64,000 nucleotides of DNA from Spirometra erinaceieuropaei (taxonomy: Eukaryota; Platyhelminthes; Cestoda; Diphyllobothriidea; Diphyllobothriidae). The stretch covers positions 40,058 through 104,057 of the forward strand of contig CACRXP010001285.1 in assembly GCA_902702965.1 (NCBI GenBank). The letters run 5' to 3'. A program made the translations under genes and the position numbers. This document shows, one piece after another, positions 24,573 through 36,619 of the stretch. The notes below the pieces were generated by a model. That model was not told the DNA's origin and did not search any database. It saw nothing but the letters and a program-made list of their open reading frames with translations. The stretch's first letter is position 1; each line of letters begins with the position of its first letter.

Positions 24573-24639
24573 AAGATTGCATGTAAGACACTACTACCAC
24601 AGTGCTGGTTGCAGTGACATTGAAATGGAATAAAATGAG

Positions 24640-26390
24640 AATATTTTACACGCCTGCACATATGACGTGTGTGGTTATTTTACACAAGCATATGATAAAT
24701 GAAAATTTGAATTCGGATGAGCAGTCAAAGTAATGAAGTGCACTGAGAGCACACGACAAGATGTGTATAAATGCATCTGGACGAAATTAATGTCGTGACT
24801 ATGGATGGAACAATCAAATTTTAAATGAGCGGATGAGTATATAATGGGTAGAGTAATATCTCCAAATGCGGTTACGTCGTGGGTGACATGATCGTAATTG
24901 GGCAGCCTTAGCGTGGGCTCAGTGAATGTACGCGAAATTGATGTGTTCACCTGGGTCGTTTAGGCTCTAAGCTGGCGGGGTGATTTATGGCTTGCCTACG
25001 CAAGCCAACTACATCATCATCATCAACATGATCAGTTGGTTGTACAGGCATTCCGCCCTTTAGACAACAGGCTCTGTTTTCACTCAGTTTACATTGCACA
25101 GAATTGGTTCATATGAAATTCTTGACAAGCTAACTTGTTACTTTGCATAGAAGCGGCAACGGCTGACGGCGTGAACTCTTCTGCTAATTTACCCTATGAA
25201 CTGTTTTGATGAACACACCCAGAAAGTGGAATGAGCTGAGCAGATGGCCTCTATATGCAGTTTTGTAGAGCGCATTATGCAGAGCTACCTAGAATTAGTT
25301 ACGAAGACTGAAACGTAGTGTGTAAATAGGTGTTTTTGCGGATTTCTATAATTCGCATGACGCAATTGCGAATGTCAGTGAGTAACGTGGAATGACTTTC
25401 ACGCAAGTAAATGATATGTAAAAGTTAGAATTCGGACGAGCAAGCAATTTTGTGTACTGAGACAACATGATAAATTGTGTGCAAACACGTCTGGGCGAAA
25501 CAGATGATGCGGCCCAGGGATGGAAGAATTAAATTTTAAATCAGAAGAAGGTATTTCTTGGGCAAGTCTTAGGTGACATGATCGTAAAAAAGCTGCCTCT
25601 TCAGTGAAATATGCCTGCTTTTGTGCTGAAAATGTGCCCACGTTATTTTATCAAGGAAAATCTTCATGGAACGTTTTAAAAATGGACGTTGCCATTTATG
25701 AATACAAACATACGCTGTCACAGTCCTGCTCATCATGATGACGAAATATTTTACATAAGCCGATCAAAACACTAATTTGAGTTCCATCGAGTAATCTAGG
25801 TAAAGTGAGGCACATACAAACATAGGTAACCTCCGTCACAGCCCTGATCATGATGACGAAACATCATACATAATCCGATCAGAATGCTACTTTAAGTTTC
25901 GACGAGGTGCTGCACAGAGTGCGTATAATGAAGTGGCTAAAAAGACCCGCTGCACGGGCACCGGCATTGATTTGTCCTCGTCTGTGAAAATCACCCTCGT
26001 CGTCGTCGTCATCATCATCATCATCGTCATCGTCTGCATGATCAGTTTGTTGATCAGGCACTCCATCTCTCAGACAACACGCTCTGTCTTAACCCCCCCC
26101 CCCAGTTTACAGCCCACAGAATTTGGTTATACGCAATGCCTGTTAAGTTAACTTGTTATTTTGCATAAAAATTGCAACGGCAGACGGCGTGACGTCTTCA
26201 GCTAATGAATTCATTTGATGAACACGTACAGAAAGTGGAATGGTCTAGGCGACATTTGGAGTTTAGTTGTTCACAGTATGCGTAGGCTGCAAAGTATTGG
26301 ATAAATAGGTGTTTTCTCAGATTTCTGTTATTCATATGACGCAATTCTGAATGTCAGCGAGTAACCTTTGTTTGGATCAGTTATCCTGCC
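24640..26390 (+). repeat. Duplicated 3'-flank blocks after copy D
   Basis: 24640-24910 pairs with 25385-25630 (CACAAGCATATGATA..., GAATTCGGACGAGCA). 25005-25340 pairs with 26020-26380 (ATGATCAGTTTGTTG, CAGGCACTCC, GACGGCGTGA). 25700-25780 pairs with 25810-25890. It contains a CGT/CAT triplet tract at about 25997-26037 and (C)11 at 26093-26103. No gene is seen. Confidence 0.65.
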
Positions 26391-26984
26391 AGTTTTCTGG
26401 TTAAACGTGCACAGTTACAGAATTGAGTCTTTTTATACCTACATGAGTGGCAGTCCAGAACAGAAAGTATATGGCCATCCCACTTGCAAGACGAAACTGC
26501 CGACTTTTATTTTGTTCCTAGGTGCCTTAAAACGGAAACCAGCATTCCCCCTAGTCTGTCTTTCAGCGTTGGTAGCCAGGTGGCGAAGACCAACCAATGG
26601 ATGAAAGGTTTGCTGAAAAAAACGAGCCAAATCTTATGTATCAGTTCAGAGATTAAATTCAGTTGTTTGCAAACATTGGTTGTCAAGGAAGCCTAAGCAT
26701 GCTTTATGATTCTTAGGTCTGAAAGCTGTATTTGAGATGAATCGACAATTACTGCGTTGACCTAGACACACGAGGAAGATGCCAGGTAAAACGCCAAATC
26801 CTAATGGGCATCAAATTTCGTGCTGTTGACAGTGAATTTCCAGTGTAATTCTCTCGTCCACAGAGGTCAGGAAAATACTGGGTCATTTATGTGGTCGTGT
26901 GAGTAGTAATTCCATCATCGTTGACGCACATAATGGGGAGAAGCTGCATTCTGGTAGTAGGCATGCATGGGGACGAATGTACGG

Positions 26985-28085
26985 ATCAAGAGAACGATTT
27001 AGAATCGGTCTACGCAGTTCAATGTCTAATTCAAAATGGTCTTTAAGGGTTCAGGAAAGGAATTCGTACTGAATGCAAACAACCTGTTATTTATAACTAG
27101 GTAACCCGAGGACATCTAACAATGTCCGTAAATACAGTAGGTGGGCTAACTCATGAAATTCTGAGCAAAAATTGCTACATATGTAGCATGCAAGCTTCTC
27201 ATTGATTTTAGATGCCCTTCAAAATTCAATTATATTTCATTGAAATCATGCATAATAAAATTCATTCTTTTACGTATTTGATAGAAAATCACGTCTTCTT
27301 CCAATATTATAATTCAGAAGCAGGGTATAATTCGGTTTCAAAAAAAATTCTTATTGTGAGATTTTTAATACCTTGAAGTGGTAGTTAATAAAACGTTATG
27401 TCACCGCATTTACAAATGCGGCTTGTAAAGTTAACAATATTGCTCAAATCCACTGCTAAATTTTATGAACCCCATAAGATCGCCTCTTATTACCATAGAG
27501 AAATGCATGGCTGGCCGTACACGAAAAATATGTGACTTGTAGTTTTGAAACCCTGAATTCAAAGGCAACTGCAGGTCGGGTTCAAAATTATTCGAGCATG
27601 GGAAAAGTTTTTAGAAATCGAATAATAGTCTTTTTTCAAGTATAAATTCGAAAGTAGACGTGATTTTCTATGCATGTTCTTCCATGAAATATAACTGAAT
27701 ATACAAGGGCATCGAAAATCAATGCGAAGCTTGCATGCTACATATGTAGCAATTTTTACACATAATATTTATTGCATGCAGTCGGACAAAATTCATTCGA
27801 ATGTCGAAACCCTGAGGTGACTGGATCATTATTGAATTGTTCTGCATCATGATTCGTTTTACAACCCTACTTAAGTAATCTTTCGAAACGAGAACGCATT
27901 TCGAAATTTCGGTCGACATTTCAGGAGTTTGCTCATCTACTGTATTTGCAGACATTGTTCGAAGTCGTCGGGTTACCTAGTTATAAATAACAGTACGAAT
28001 TCCTTTACTGAACCCTTAAAGACCATTTTTAATTAGACATTGAGCTACGTAGACCGATTCAAAATTGTTCTCTTAATCCGTACAA
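26985..28085. mobile_element. Foldback element FB1, copy 2, inside a larger inverted repeat
   Basis: Inner ends at about 27133 and 27945 carry the FB1 terminal motif (CAGTAGGTGGGCTAACTCATG and its inverse). The inverted symmetry continues outward: 26985-27115 is the reverse complement of about 27960-28085 (ATCGGTCTACG... TCAATGTCTAATT... CTAGGTAACCCGA). The total palindrome is about 1.1 kb. The loop again contains the GGGGTTCATAAAAT type block, here on the minus strand. There is no transposase. Confidence 0.75.
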
Positions 28086-28164
28086 ACCAAAAGAGTTCCG
28101 CGCAAACGTTGCATTGCTGTCGTTTTTTGTGTTTTCACAAGGTCTGCTCGTTGACTTATCTGCA

Positions 28165-28380
28165 GTAGGACGTCAGTTACACGTACCTAGCAGTTGAAAT
28201 GCAGGATGTGATTTTTCTATCAGCCTTCAATCTCAAGGCTTGCCTTGACATTTCAACGCTGTCTACGTCCTCGGGGGCGAGCACATTCCGCTCAGTATGG
28301 ACCAGACGCACGCTGGAGGATGTCCAGAGGCCGTTGAGCAGATCATTCGCATCCACCGGGCCCTGATATTGCTTCCATAA
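28165..28380 (+). pseudogene. Isolated exon-3 fragment of the secreted-protein family (copy J)
   Basis: In the plus frame that includes 28196, the peptide D-V-I-F-L-S-A-F-N-L aligns with the D-L-I-L-L-S motif. It is followed by S-T-F-R-S-V-W-T-R-R-T-L-E-D-V, a close match to copies B and C. The codon before the final Y-C-F-H is TGA (28364-28366) where the family has Leu. No exon 1 or exon 2 is found nearby. The left edge is degraded at about 28165, next to the end of a foldback element. Confidence 0.75.
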
Positions 28381-28569
28381 AAGCCTAATTTGTATGCTGC
28401 ACCTATTGAAATGAATACCAGCATAACGGGTTTTTGCATGTGAACTCAAAAAACCTGCCGGGATATAAATCATTAATAGAACTGAAGTTTTGATAAGAGT
28501 CTTACGTTGTGCGCTGCACAATGAAAGCACATATGCCAGTTGGTTACTATGCGTAATTACACAAGTCAA

Positions 28570-28990
28570 TTTTAAATGAAGTACCCCACGCGGTGAGAGC
28601 ATCTTAGAAATCGCACGTGTACTGCCTTAAGCGGTATGAATGTTTCTGCACAGTGAAGCTCACGTCAACCAATGCACTTGAGAAAATTCCACTGACGGGG
28701 GGAAATTATCTTTGAAGACACTGAGACAGTTCGCGTGAGGGTATTCAAGTGACCCTTGGAACTCCTGTATGTTGAATTAACAGATGTGACAGCCTGTGGT
28801 CCGATGAATAATTTCGGGAGACATGTAAGATTGGAGCGTAGATTTTGGAAATCAACAGAAGTTAATTGGAGGGAGATTCCATTTGAAACAGTCCATGTTG
28901 CCTAATTCTCCCCAGCAAACAGACTCATAAGGCGTCGTGGCTTGAAATGCTGCCAGCAGACGCGATGACATTGTTCTCGGCATTAGTCAT
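28570..28990 (+). repeat. Inverted partner of 2600-3230
   Basis: High similarity to the reverse complement of the block at 2.6-3.2 kb, about 26 kb away. No gene is seen in it. Confidence 0.7.
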
Positions 28991-29039
28991 GTATTGTCGC
29001 AATAACCCAAGGACTGAGTACCAGGCTCGACGTTCGTCT

Positions 29040-30020
29040 CCTTATATGACCTACAGCAAAAGTATTTTACGGTCCTGCTTCACCAGGATTTGACATATTT
29101 GTATGCGCTTGATTGACGAAACTTTCGCGGACGGTGTAGTTCCCATGCAACGTGCAGTTTGTCGGAATGCACTGCGTGCATTACTATGAAAAAAGGGCTT
29201 CTATCATAACTTTTGTTATCCCCTCCCGACGCCTAAAAAAATGGCTCTGTTGGAATTCAGACTGACATTCAACCCAGGCCTCTTGAATCTTTCAGCTTCT
29301 GTGCACGGACTCAAATCCACCCTCGAATGTTATGCAGGCCATTTGGTCAGACAACATTGTAGTTTTTCAGAAACCACACCAAACGTGACCCTCAGTGTCT
29401 CCTTTGAATGTCTTGCCATGAATGTCTGACCGTGTGCCCTTCTCTGCCTGTCTACAACTACGATGAAATCATCTACACTGACGGGCTTCGTGTGTCCTAA
29501 AATTTCAGCAGTTTGCCGATTGTGTAAAAAATCTGGACATGGCGGTAAGTGAAAATTGAAAAAAAAACCAGTGGTCACATAACAGTGACAGTTAGACACT
29601 AGTGTGGATCCGTCGACAAGTTGTCCACCTATGCCGAAAGTAACTGTTCTTGCAATCGGGCTCTAATCTTAACTGCTTTTAAGAGCATGTTCTAAGGCAC
29701 GTTCAAAACTTGTCTAACATAACTAACAAAGAAATTAAGACGAAGTCGTAGAGGTCTTACGCCCAGAACTAAGGAGAAACAACAGCAAAACTTTTCAGAT
29801 TACTCTGAACAGTCAGATGCCCAGTATGCAAATCGGCGGTGAGGTCTATGTCAACGCAGCGCCCGAACGCGATTAAGCAGATTTCGCGGTTATTTTTGGG
29901 AGAACGGCAGGCACTCTGGCACTCTTATTGATGAAAACGCATGTATTCAGTGCTTGAGTAGATTTGGGCTAAGCTATTTGGACGACGTGGTTATGAACAT
30001 ACCACAGAATGCAAATGGGC
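29040..30020 (+). repeat. Dispersed repeat R3, copy 3
   Basis: Block order as at 15.6-16.7 kb. The part 29810-30020 is very similar to 14935-15160 (GTCAACGCAGCGCCCGAA). Confidence 0.7.
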
Positions 30021-30399
30021 ACTTGCTTATAACTGGGATGTTCGGGGACCTCGAACGATATCCCCAGGGTAGAAGACCAACCGCCTTGGCTTATCTACGC
30101 AATATGTTTTGTTCTTTTTAAGATAATTGCCGCGCGTTCTTGTGTGTGAATGCAGTCTACAATGTCCATTTGCGGTATTAGGCTGGCCTATTGGGCACTC
30201 TGACGTGTAGATCATTCGCATGCGGTACTTTACAAATGACCATCTTGGTTCAATGACGAATTAACTTGTAACCAATCGCCAAAAATTACATAGACTGCGG
30301 TTCAGAGAAATTCGTCAAGGTCTGACAAGTGGGGGTACATGTCAGTTGTCTGTGGATGCGAAAGCCACATTCACACAGAAATGCTGATGAAAGGCATAG

Positions 30400-31245
30400 T
30401 ATGTGTGCTAACTCATGAAATGTTAACCGAAATTTCCGAACGTGCATCGGCTGAAATAAGCTCCTAATATTAACCACCATGCATTAAAAATTCCAAAATA
30501 ATGTATTTAGTCCATGCTGCCGGCTGATTATTAAACATTTTGCCGGACGACCGAAACATCTATACTCTGTAAAAATATGACTACTTATGCAGCATGATTT
30601 TTTCCCCATTTATTTTCGATACCACAATTAACTCCAGATTAATTTTGAACTCGACCGGCCGTTGCACAGGCATTCAGGGATTCAAAACTACAAGTGGCAT
30701 ATTTTCAGTGCACGGAAAATCACGCAATTTTATATGAAATTAAGAAAAGACTATGTTGAATTGACAAAACCTAGCAGTAAATTTGAGCCATATTGTAAAC
30801 TTTACGAGCAACACTAGTAGATGCAGAGGTTGGATGCTCCGTCAAGAGACGTTTCACGGTCTTCAGAATTTGCAGAATTAGAAACTTCTTAAAAGTCAAA
30901 TTGCACATTTCCTTCTAGTATAGAATTTAACAAAGACGAAATTATTCTGCCAGATGAGCAATTGAGTACTCGAATACCTGTTTTCTATTATATTTGCATT
31001 TATTTGGATATCGAAAATCAATGAGAAACAATCCATGTTCCATAAGTGGTCATTTGTTGCAGCGAGTGGTTTTTGCAGATAATCAGAAAGGAGTCCATTC
31101 ATGGCCGGCATCATGGGCTAATTATACCTTTATAGAATTATGCAGTTTGGTGATTAATATCACAATTCCACCTAAGTAGTCTTTTTGAGTCGGGAACGCA
31201 GTCCTAAATTTCGGTTTAAATTTCGTGAGTTAGAACGTCTGCTGT
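30400..31245. mobile_element. Foldback element FB1, copy 3 (degraded)
   Basis: The left end reads GTGCTAACTCATGAAATG near 30408 and the right end ATTTCGTGAGTTAGAACG near 31222. Inner arms share CATTTATTTTCGAT and its inverse near 30615 and 31015. The loop has the ATTTTGAAC...ATTGTAAACTTTAC block (30630-30810). Confidence 0.65.
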
Positions 31246-31493
31246 ATGCAGAAATGGTCAGTCGCTGTCATCCCTTGTCGAGTATGCATGTTGTTGCTCT
31301 CATGGACGTGGTTATAACCCCTGGAGCCACTGGAACCAGTTTCCATAACGTGCGCTCGATTTGCCAATTGAAGATCCGCCCACAGATTGTAGGGCACTAA
31401 TATGTGCTGTCACACATCTGCCACACATTGCCATCTATCCCTGGACAAACTACGAAGTTATTTTTTAGCAAGACATCGGCTTATATTTTAGGA

Positions 31494-32250
31494 CAAACTG
31501 TGGGTAGGCTAACTCATGAACTGTCACCCGAAATCCCAAAATGCGTTCTAGTTTCGAAAAGATTAATTAAGTGTGGTTGTAAAACTGATCAGTCTGCAAC
31601 ATAATTCTACAATTTTGCTGTTACCTCATGATGTAGGCTTTCAAATGAACGTTTTTCCAGCTGAATCCAAAGACCACAACCTGCAAAAAACGACTACTTA
31701 TGAAGCAGGCATTTTTCTCATTGATTTTCGATGTCCCGAATATTCCAATTATATTTCATGGAAAGCATGCATAAAAACATTCATTCTTTTGCTCATTCGG
31801 TTGGCAATTATGTCTTCTTCTAATCTTATCTTCAAAGAAGGGACATAATTCGGTTTTCAAAGACTCTTTCTCTTCCTGAATAATTTTGAACGCGCTCTAC
31901 CGTCACACTTGGATTCAAGGTTTCAAAACTACAAGCCGTATATTTGCCGCGTAAGGAAAGTCGCACATTTCTCTACGGTAATTAAGGGGGACTATATAGG
32001 GTCCATAAAGTTTAGTAGGGGGTTTGATCCATATTGTTAACTTTACACGCCACATAAGCAAATACAGAGACACGACGATTTGCAAACTGTCATTTCACTG
32101 TATGTAAAAGTCCCTAAATTAGAGACTTTTTTAAAGATGGATTACTTCCATCCGTGGAGCATACAATTACAAAAAGACATAATTTTCTACCGAATTAGCA
32201 AGAGAATGAATGTTTTTGTGCATGTTTTTCATGAAATATAATTGGCCCCA
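31494..32250. mobile_element. Foldback element FB1, copy 4 (right end lost at the duplication edge)
   Basis: The left arm starts GGTAGGCTAACTCATGAACTG at about 31502 and contains TTAATTAAGTGTGGTTGTAAAA and CATTGATTTTCGATG. The loop continues to about 32130 and a short inverted stretch (ATGAATGTTTTTGTGCATG) lies near 32205. The part from 31880 is shared with 44092-44470. Confidence 0.65.
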
Positions 32251-33594
32251 ATAAATTCTGCTTTACATGCTTGTTTTCAAATATAATTGGACTTTTAGGG
32301 GCATCAAACATCTGTGTTTTCGCTACTTAAAGATGTACTATATTGGCCCCACTCAACTAGGGCTGAAATATTGCAGTGCGAGTCACGATAGTGGTGACCT
32401 TGCGACTTTCGTCTATCTTTTTGCAACCTCTGGGTTTATCATTTGCAAAAGGTTACCCATTAGAAATCAGTGAACACCATATCAACACCTCGTAGAGATT
32501 TTACACTTAACTGAAGCGAAGAGCCTAATTTAAGACCACTCAATACTGAAAACCTGCATTTTTACCAAAGAGTCGCAAATTACAAATCTGGAATCCAGAG
32601 TGTACTTTTAAAGCATCGCGACGTTCTTGAAATCTGATTGATACACTAGTGGATACAGAGCTGCTGAATTATGTTGGACATATAAATACAATTTATCGGT
32701 TCGTTTACGCTTAAAATTAATTTCACGTACGGACCGACTTTAAATCAGCCGACAGATTTGTAAAAACGTTCACAACTGACAACCTGACCTCCCCGGAATC
32801 TGCACGTCCACGTCGTCCGTCAGTGTTTGTTAATCACTGGGGTTCTCGATTGCAAAAGGCTGCTCATTGGGAATCAACGACTGCCCCATCAACATCTCGT
32901 AGAGGGTATACATTTGGTTTCGTCGATAAGCGTTCTTTTAGACCACTTTAATACTGAAGACATGCATTTCCACCAAAGTGTCGCAATTTAAAAACCATCT
33001 TCTCCGAGTCTAGAGCGCGCTCTTTAATCATTGCGAAATCCTTAAAATCTAATTGGCGCACTGAGTTGACACAAAGCTGCTGTATTAGGTTGGGCAGTAA
33101 ATCATTTTAAAATCTGTATTAAGTAAAGACCAACTCTATATCTGTCGGGCAGACTTGTAGATTTGCCCAAAACCGGCCATAACAGACGGCCTGACCTTCC
33201 CGGCCTAAGGGCCTCTTTGACGCCGGTGCCTAGTCAGTGGAGTAAAAAAATTGTGTTCGTAGGCATGAGTAAACCAACCACACGCTTTGTTGTGCCGCGT
33301 TTTCCACAGTTACATCAGATTAACAAAACAAAAAATCGTATCTACATATTATCTGACAAAATTTTCTATCAGGTAGGTCAGAAGAAGGGGTCGCGGCGTC
33401 AGCCTTTGGTGTTTTTATGCAAAACAACGGGTTAGATTGACGAGCATTGTTTATGACCCAATTCTTTGCGCTGTGAACTTTTGGAAAAAAAATTCATCCA
33501 GACTTCTTAAACAGAATGGTATTACCGACAAAGACAATAGAGACTGGAATAGTCATTTTTGGATTACTAGCTGTCGTCAGCCAGTCATACCCAA

Positions 33595-33619
33595 CCCCGA
33601 GGTGTAGAGCACCTGGGGG
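33595..33619. other. Short hairpin conserved in both duplication copies
   Basis: The arms CCCCGAGGTG and CACCTGGGGG pair at 9 of 10 positions around a TAGAG loop. The duplicate at 45876-45900 has an identical stem and a loop change to AAGAG. Function, if any, is unknown. Confidence 0.4.
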
Positions 33620-35109
33620 TCAAACTCGCGAACTGTTAGTTATAAATCCAACGTCTCTGAACACTGAGACACGGGCTCGTTGTCCTATCGTTTTCGATCG
33701 AGAATATATAATGGCAGAGGGGTCACTACAGTCTCGATTATCTTTGTCGATAATAACATTCTGCCTGTATCATGCGCCGCTGTGAGGTTGCTGTTTGGGC
33801 TCGAGAAGCAGCCCGTAAGGCACAACGGAACGAGTGAGTCCCGAAAGAACTATCAGTGAGCGCCCCCCTACCAGGCTTCTTAGAGTAAAAACACAGCGTG
33901 TTGTCTAAACTGCCTGTGCAGGTTGCGGTGTTGATGATTTGAGCATAGGTGAAGGCAAATCACGATTGAAAGATACTTTCGGAGTCACGTCCTATCTGAC
34001 TGGTTAATGTGGCGTCCGGTCTTCGTGGACACTGAAGGAATTGCGTGTTTCCCATAGTTTAAATGCGCTCTTTGCATAAATACTAAGATACAAAGGACGG
34101 GCTGATCAACGTAACAATTAAGAAAACTTGCACAAGTAACCTGCTACTAAGGACTTCTTGCATGAATCAACTCGCTAGCGCGTCTTAGCTAAATGAAAAA
34201 TACCTGTTGTCTATCGAGGAATCTGCAAGGGATTTGAAAGACAAATGATAATCAGAAGACTTCTTCAACATTTGATAATGTTTTAGACCAGCACGACTTC
34301 CTTGTTGACGGAATCATCTATCCCCCCTTACATTTTCAGATTTGTGCGTGTTTGCACTCTTGTGAACTTTTTTCGATGTTCATAGATATTTTTACTATCC
34401 CGCCAATGCAAACCTTCACCAACCCAGCCAGTTCCAAGTGAAGGTGAATCAAAGCAGTGCGCTGAGAGAAGACAATTCCCTCCTCTTTTTCTGAACCAAC
34501 GCTTAGGCCACGCACTTGCCTTCACATTGCCCATGATTTGCCAGTATTTGAAAAGACCACGTTGGCCATCAGCAGCCTTTTCTAGTTTATAATTTAGTCG
34601 TAGCATCCTGGCGAACCGTCATCCATTGCGTCTACACGTGCGTTCGCGTGCACACTTTACCATACCCTCTACATGCAGCACGTTACACAGACTATTTATC
34701 ACAACGTCAACTTTTATTAATGATATACTAGCGTAAACATAATCCCATCATTTACGTCCGCATTTAAAAAATCTCATCTTCTCAGTTTCAGTGTCATTGA
34801 TGACAATAGAAAATCGTACGTTGGGCTAAATTGGGGGGCCGATTTGCCATAATGAGTAGTATCTCGGTAGATGATATCGATGGTTTGGATATCGAGAAAC
34901 AAGAATAGGGAAAGCGTTAAACGGCGAGCCCTCCGGTGCATTTTTTGGGGTGATTCGGCCCATTGGACTACATCCGCCCTAGCCCAACCGAAGCCTAACC
35001 TCGTAGCGCAACCCAGCCCAACAAGGTTCAAATAGGTCAGACTGGGTTGGCTTGGGCTGTTGCTGGCAGTGTAGTATCAGTACTGTGGCGGAGGCATTTC
35101 ACATTGAAT

Positions 35110-36205
35110 TTAATAGAAGCAATATGAGGGTGCAATGACTGAGAAAGCCCTGTTCAGAAGAAGAGAGGCATCCTCCAGAGTGCGCTTGGTCCATGTTGAA
35201 CGAACTGAATTCGCCCACGCAAATACAGACCTCGTTGGGATTTCGAAGGTATTGTGAACGCTGATGTCAGACAAGAGAATAAGATCAGACTTTTCGCTTT
35301 CTTCGTTCGCGTAAGTCATATCAACTGTGACACTGGCGGGCATATTCCGAAGTGCATATTTGTCTGCCACGTATGTAATCCACTCATGATTCGTGTTTGC
35401 TAATTTCTAAATGATATGTTGGCATTTAAATTTTGGATGGGCTCGAAAATAAGTTTTTTGGTTTTTTAAGAGCACTAGGAAGATTTAGTCGGGTGATTTT
35501 CGGACTGACCCGGAAAGTAATAGACATTGCTATAGAAGGGAAGTTCACGCTGCACAGATACTGCATTGCTTTCTGTTTGCCCATGAGGCGTTTAACAATG
35601 CATCCATTAGCAGTCGGCTTGGCGTCCATTTTAAAGTTCACACGAGCTCGCACACCAGACGCGTACCTCCTGTCAACGGCAGGAATATCTGATTGTCCAA
35701 GTAACTTCAACACGACCTGAGGCAGATCAATGAGAGTTCCGTTTCGCGGGCAAAGTCTGGGTCCTTTGAAAAAAGGGCAAATATTTATTTATTCCAATCG
35801 ACACTTGGAAAGCATGTTGAAGAAATAAACTATCACTCTCACATGCTGTTTGGATTTGTAAATAATAGGCATCGAAAACAAATATTTTAGTTTGGATCGC
35901 TTTCACTTGTCTCAAACACAAATTATAATTTGGGTATTTTTGTGAACGCCAAAGTCGCACTGACCCTATCTGGACATGATATCCCCCGTGCAGTTACCCT
36001 TTTTCGCCTGTCCAATTTGGTGAAATTTAAGATAGTACAGAGTGCATAAACGAGGATCGATTTCAGCTTTCGAATGTTAATTTTTACTGCAGGAGATAAA
36101 TGAATGTTTACCAAAAAGCTCGTGTTATATGTACGTACTTGCGGACTGAATTTGTGCTAATAGGCAAAGAAATACGCTGACATGCGCACAGATGGACTTC
36201 TTCAT
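35110..36205 (-). CDS. Small secreted protein, three-exon family, copy E (intact)
   Basis: On the minus strand the exons are 36205-36139, 35763-35510 and 35406-35110, giving 205 residues. Exon 1 (67 nt) encodes the signal peptide MKKSICAHVSVFLC... and ends at a gtacgt donor. Exon 2 begins after ...caaag and ends before gtcagt; exon 3 begins after ...atttag. Motifs: C-P-R-N-G-T (sequon), G-C-I-V-K-R-L-M, then Q-Y-L-C where copies A-C have Q-C-E-C, so one Cys of the pair is lost. Exon 3 has W-I-T-Y, V-D-M-T-Y-A-N, D-L-I-L-L-S, W-T-K-R-T-L-E-D and ends Y-C-F-Y. Four mature cysteines remain, an even number. Introns are 375 and 103 nt. The gene lies in a segmental duplication shared with copy F. 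Function unknown. Confidence 0.85.
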
Positions 36206-36248
36206 GGTGTCTTTTCTTCAAAGGGCGTGCTTATGAAACCGTTATATC

Positions 36249-36305
36249 TTAAATAGCGCTCAGAACCAGTCTTTTCCCAACAGTCGAATTCCCCATGGTC
36301 ATTGG
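36249..36305 (-). promoter_or_regulatory. Core promoter of copy E
   Basis: On the minus strand CCAAT is 36305-36301, GACTGGTTCTG lies between the boxes, and TATTTAA is 36255-36249, 50 nt before the ATG at 36205. Confidence 0.65.
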
Positions 36306-36619
36306 CTAATGCTAGTGTGGGAAATTCAAAAACGTAGGATTAGTGCACGCATTCACGTCGACTTTTAGACTATGGCCCGAAAAAATTCATGTAAAAACCT
36401 ATTGAGGCCTGGAGAAATTATAAGTGTAATATACGTATTCGCTGCCAGCACGCGCTTTACTTTCCACAATAGATATTTTAGCTTTTCAGGAGCCTCTGTT
36501 TTTTGTAAATCCAAACTCATCGTGGTGGCCAAAATGCATAAGGAACGCAATTTTTTCAGATGCTCTTAGACAGGTGAAACGTGAAGAGCATGTTTGAGAT
36601 GAAGGCAAATTCTCTAACG

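Noticed and set aside
33516..33785. 89-codon plus frame with a hydrophobic N-terminus like a signal peptide
   Set aside because: The duplicate at about 45799 has one base fewer in a T run and goes out of frame at once, while the surrounding DNA is equally well conserved. No codon-level conservation supports it.
34328..34606. 92-codon minus frame, also open in the duplicate at 46638-46916
   Set aside because: By eye, most differences between the two copies change the amino acid and no domain is recognisable. It is open in both because the copies are recent.
34960..35060. GGTTCAAATAG resembling a tRNA B box
   Set aside because: No matching A box, acceptor stem or anticodon arm could be formed; the bases belong to a small GGGCTGGGTTG-type repeat.
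36365..36569. 61- and 65-codon frames on both strands, identical at 48663-48867
   Set aside because: Identity reflects the near-zero divergence of this part of the duplication. Both strands are open at the same place, and it lies in the upstream flank of the gene.
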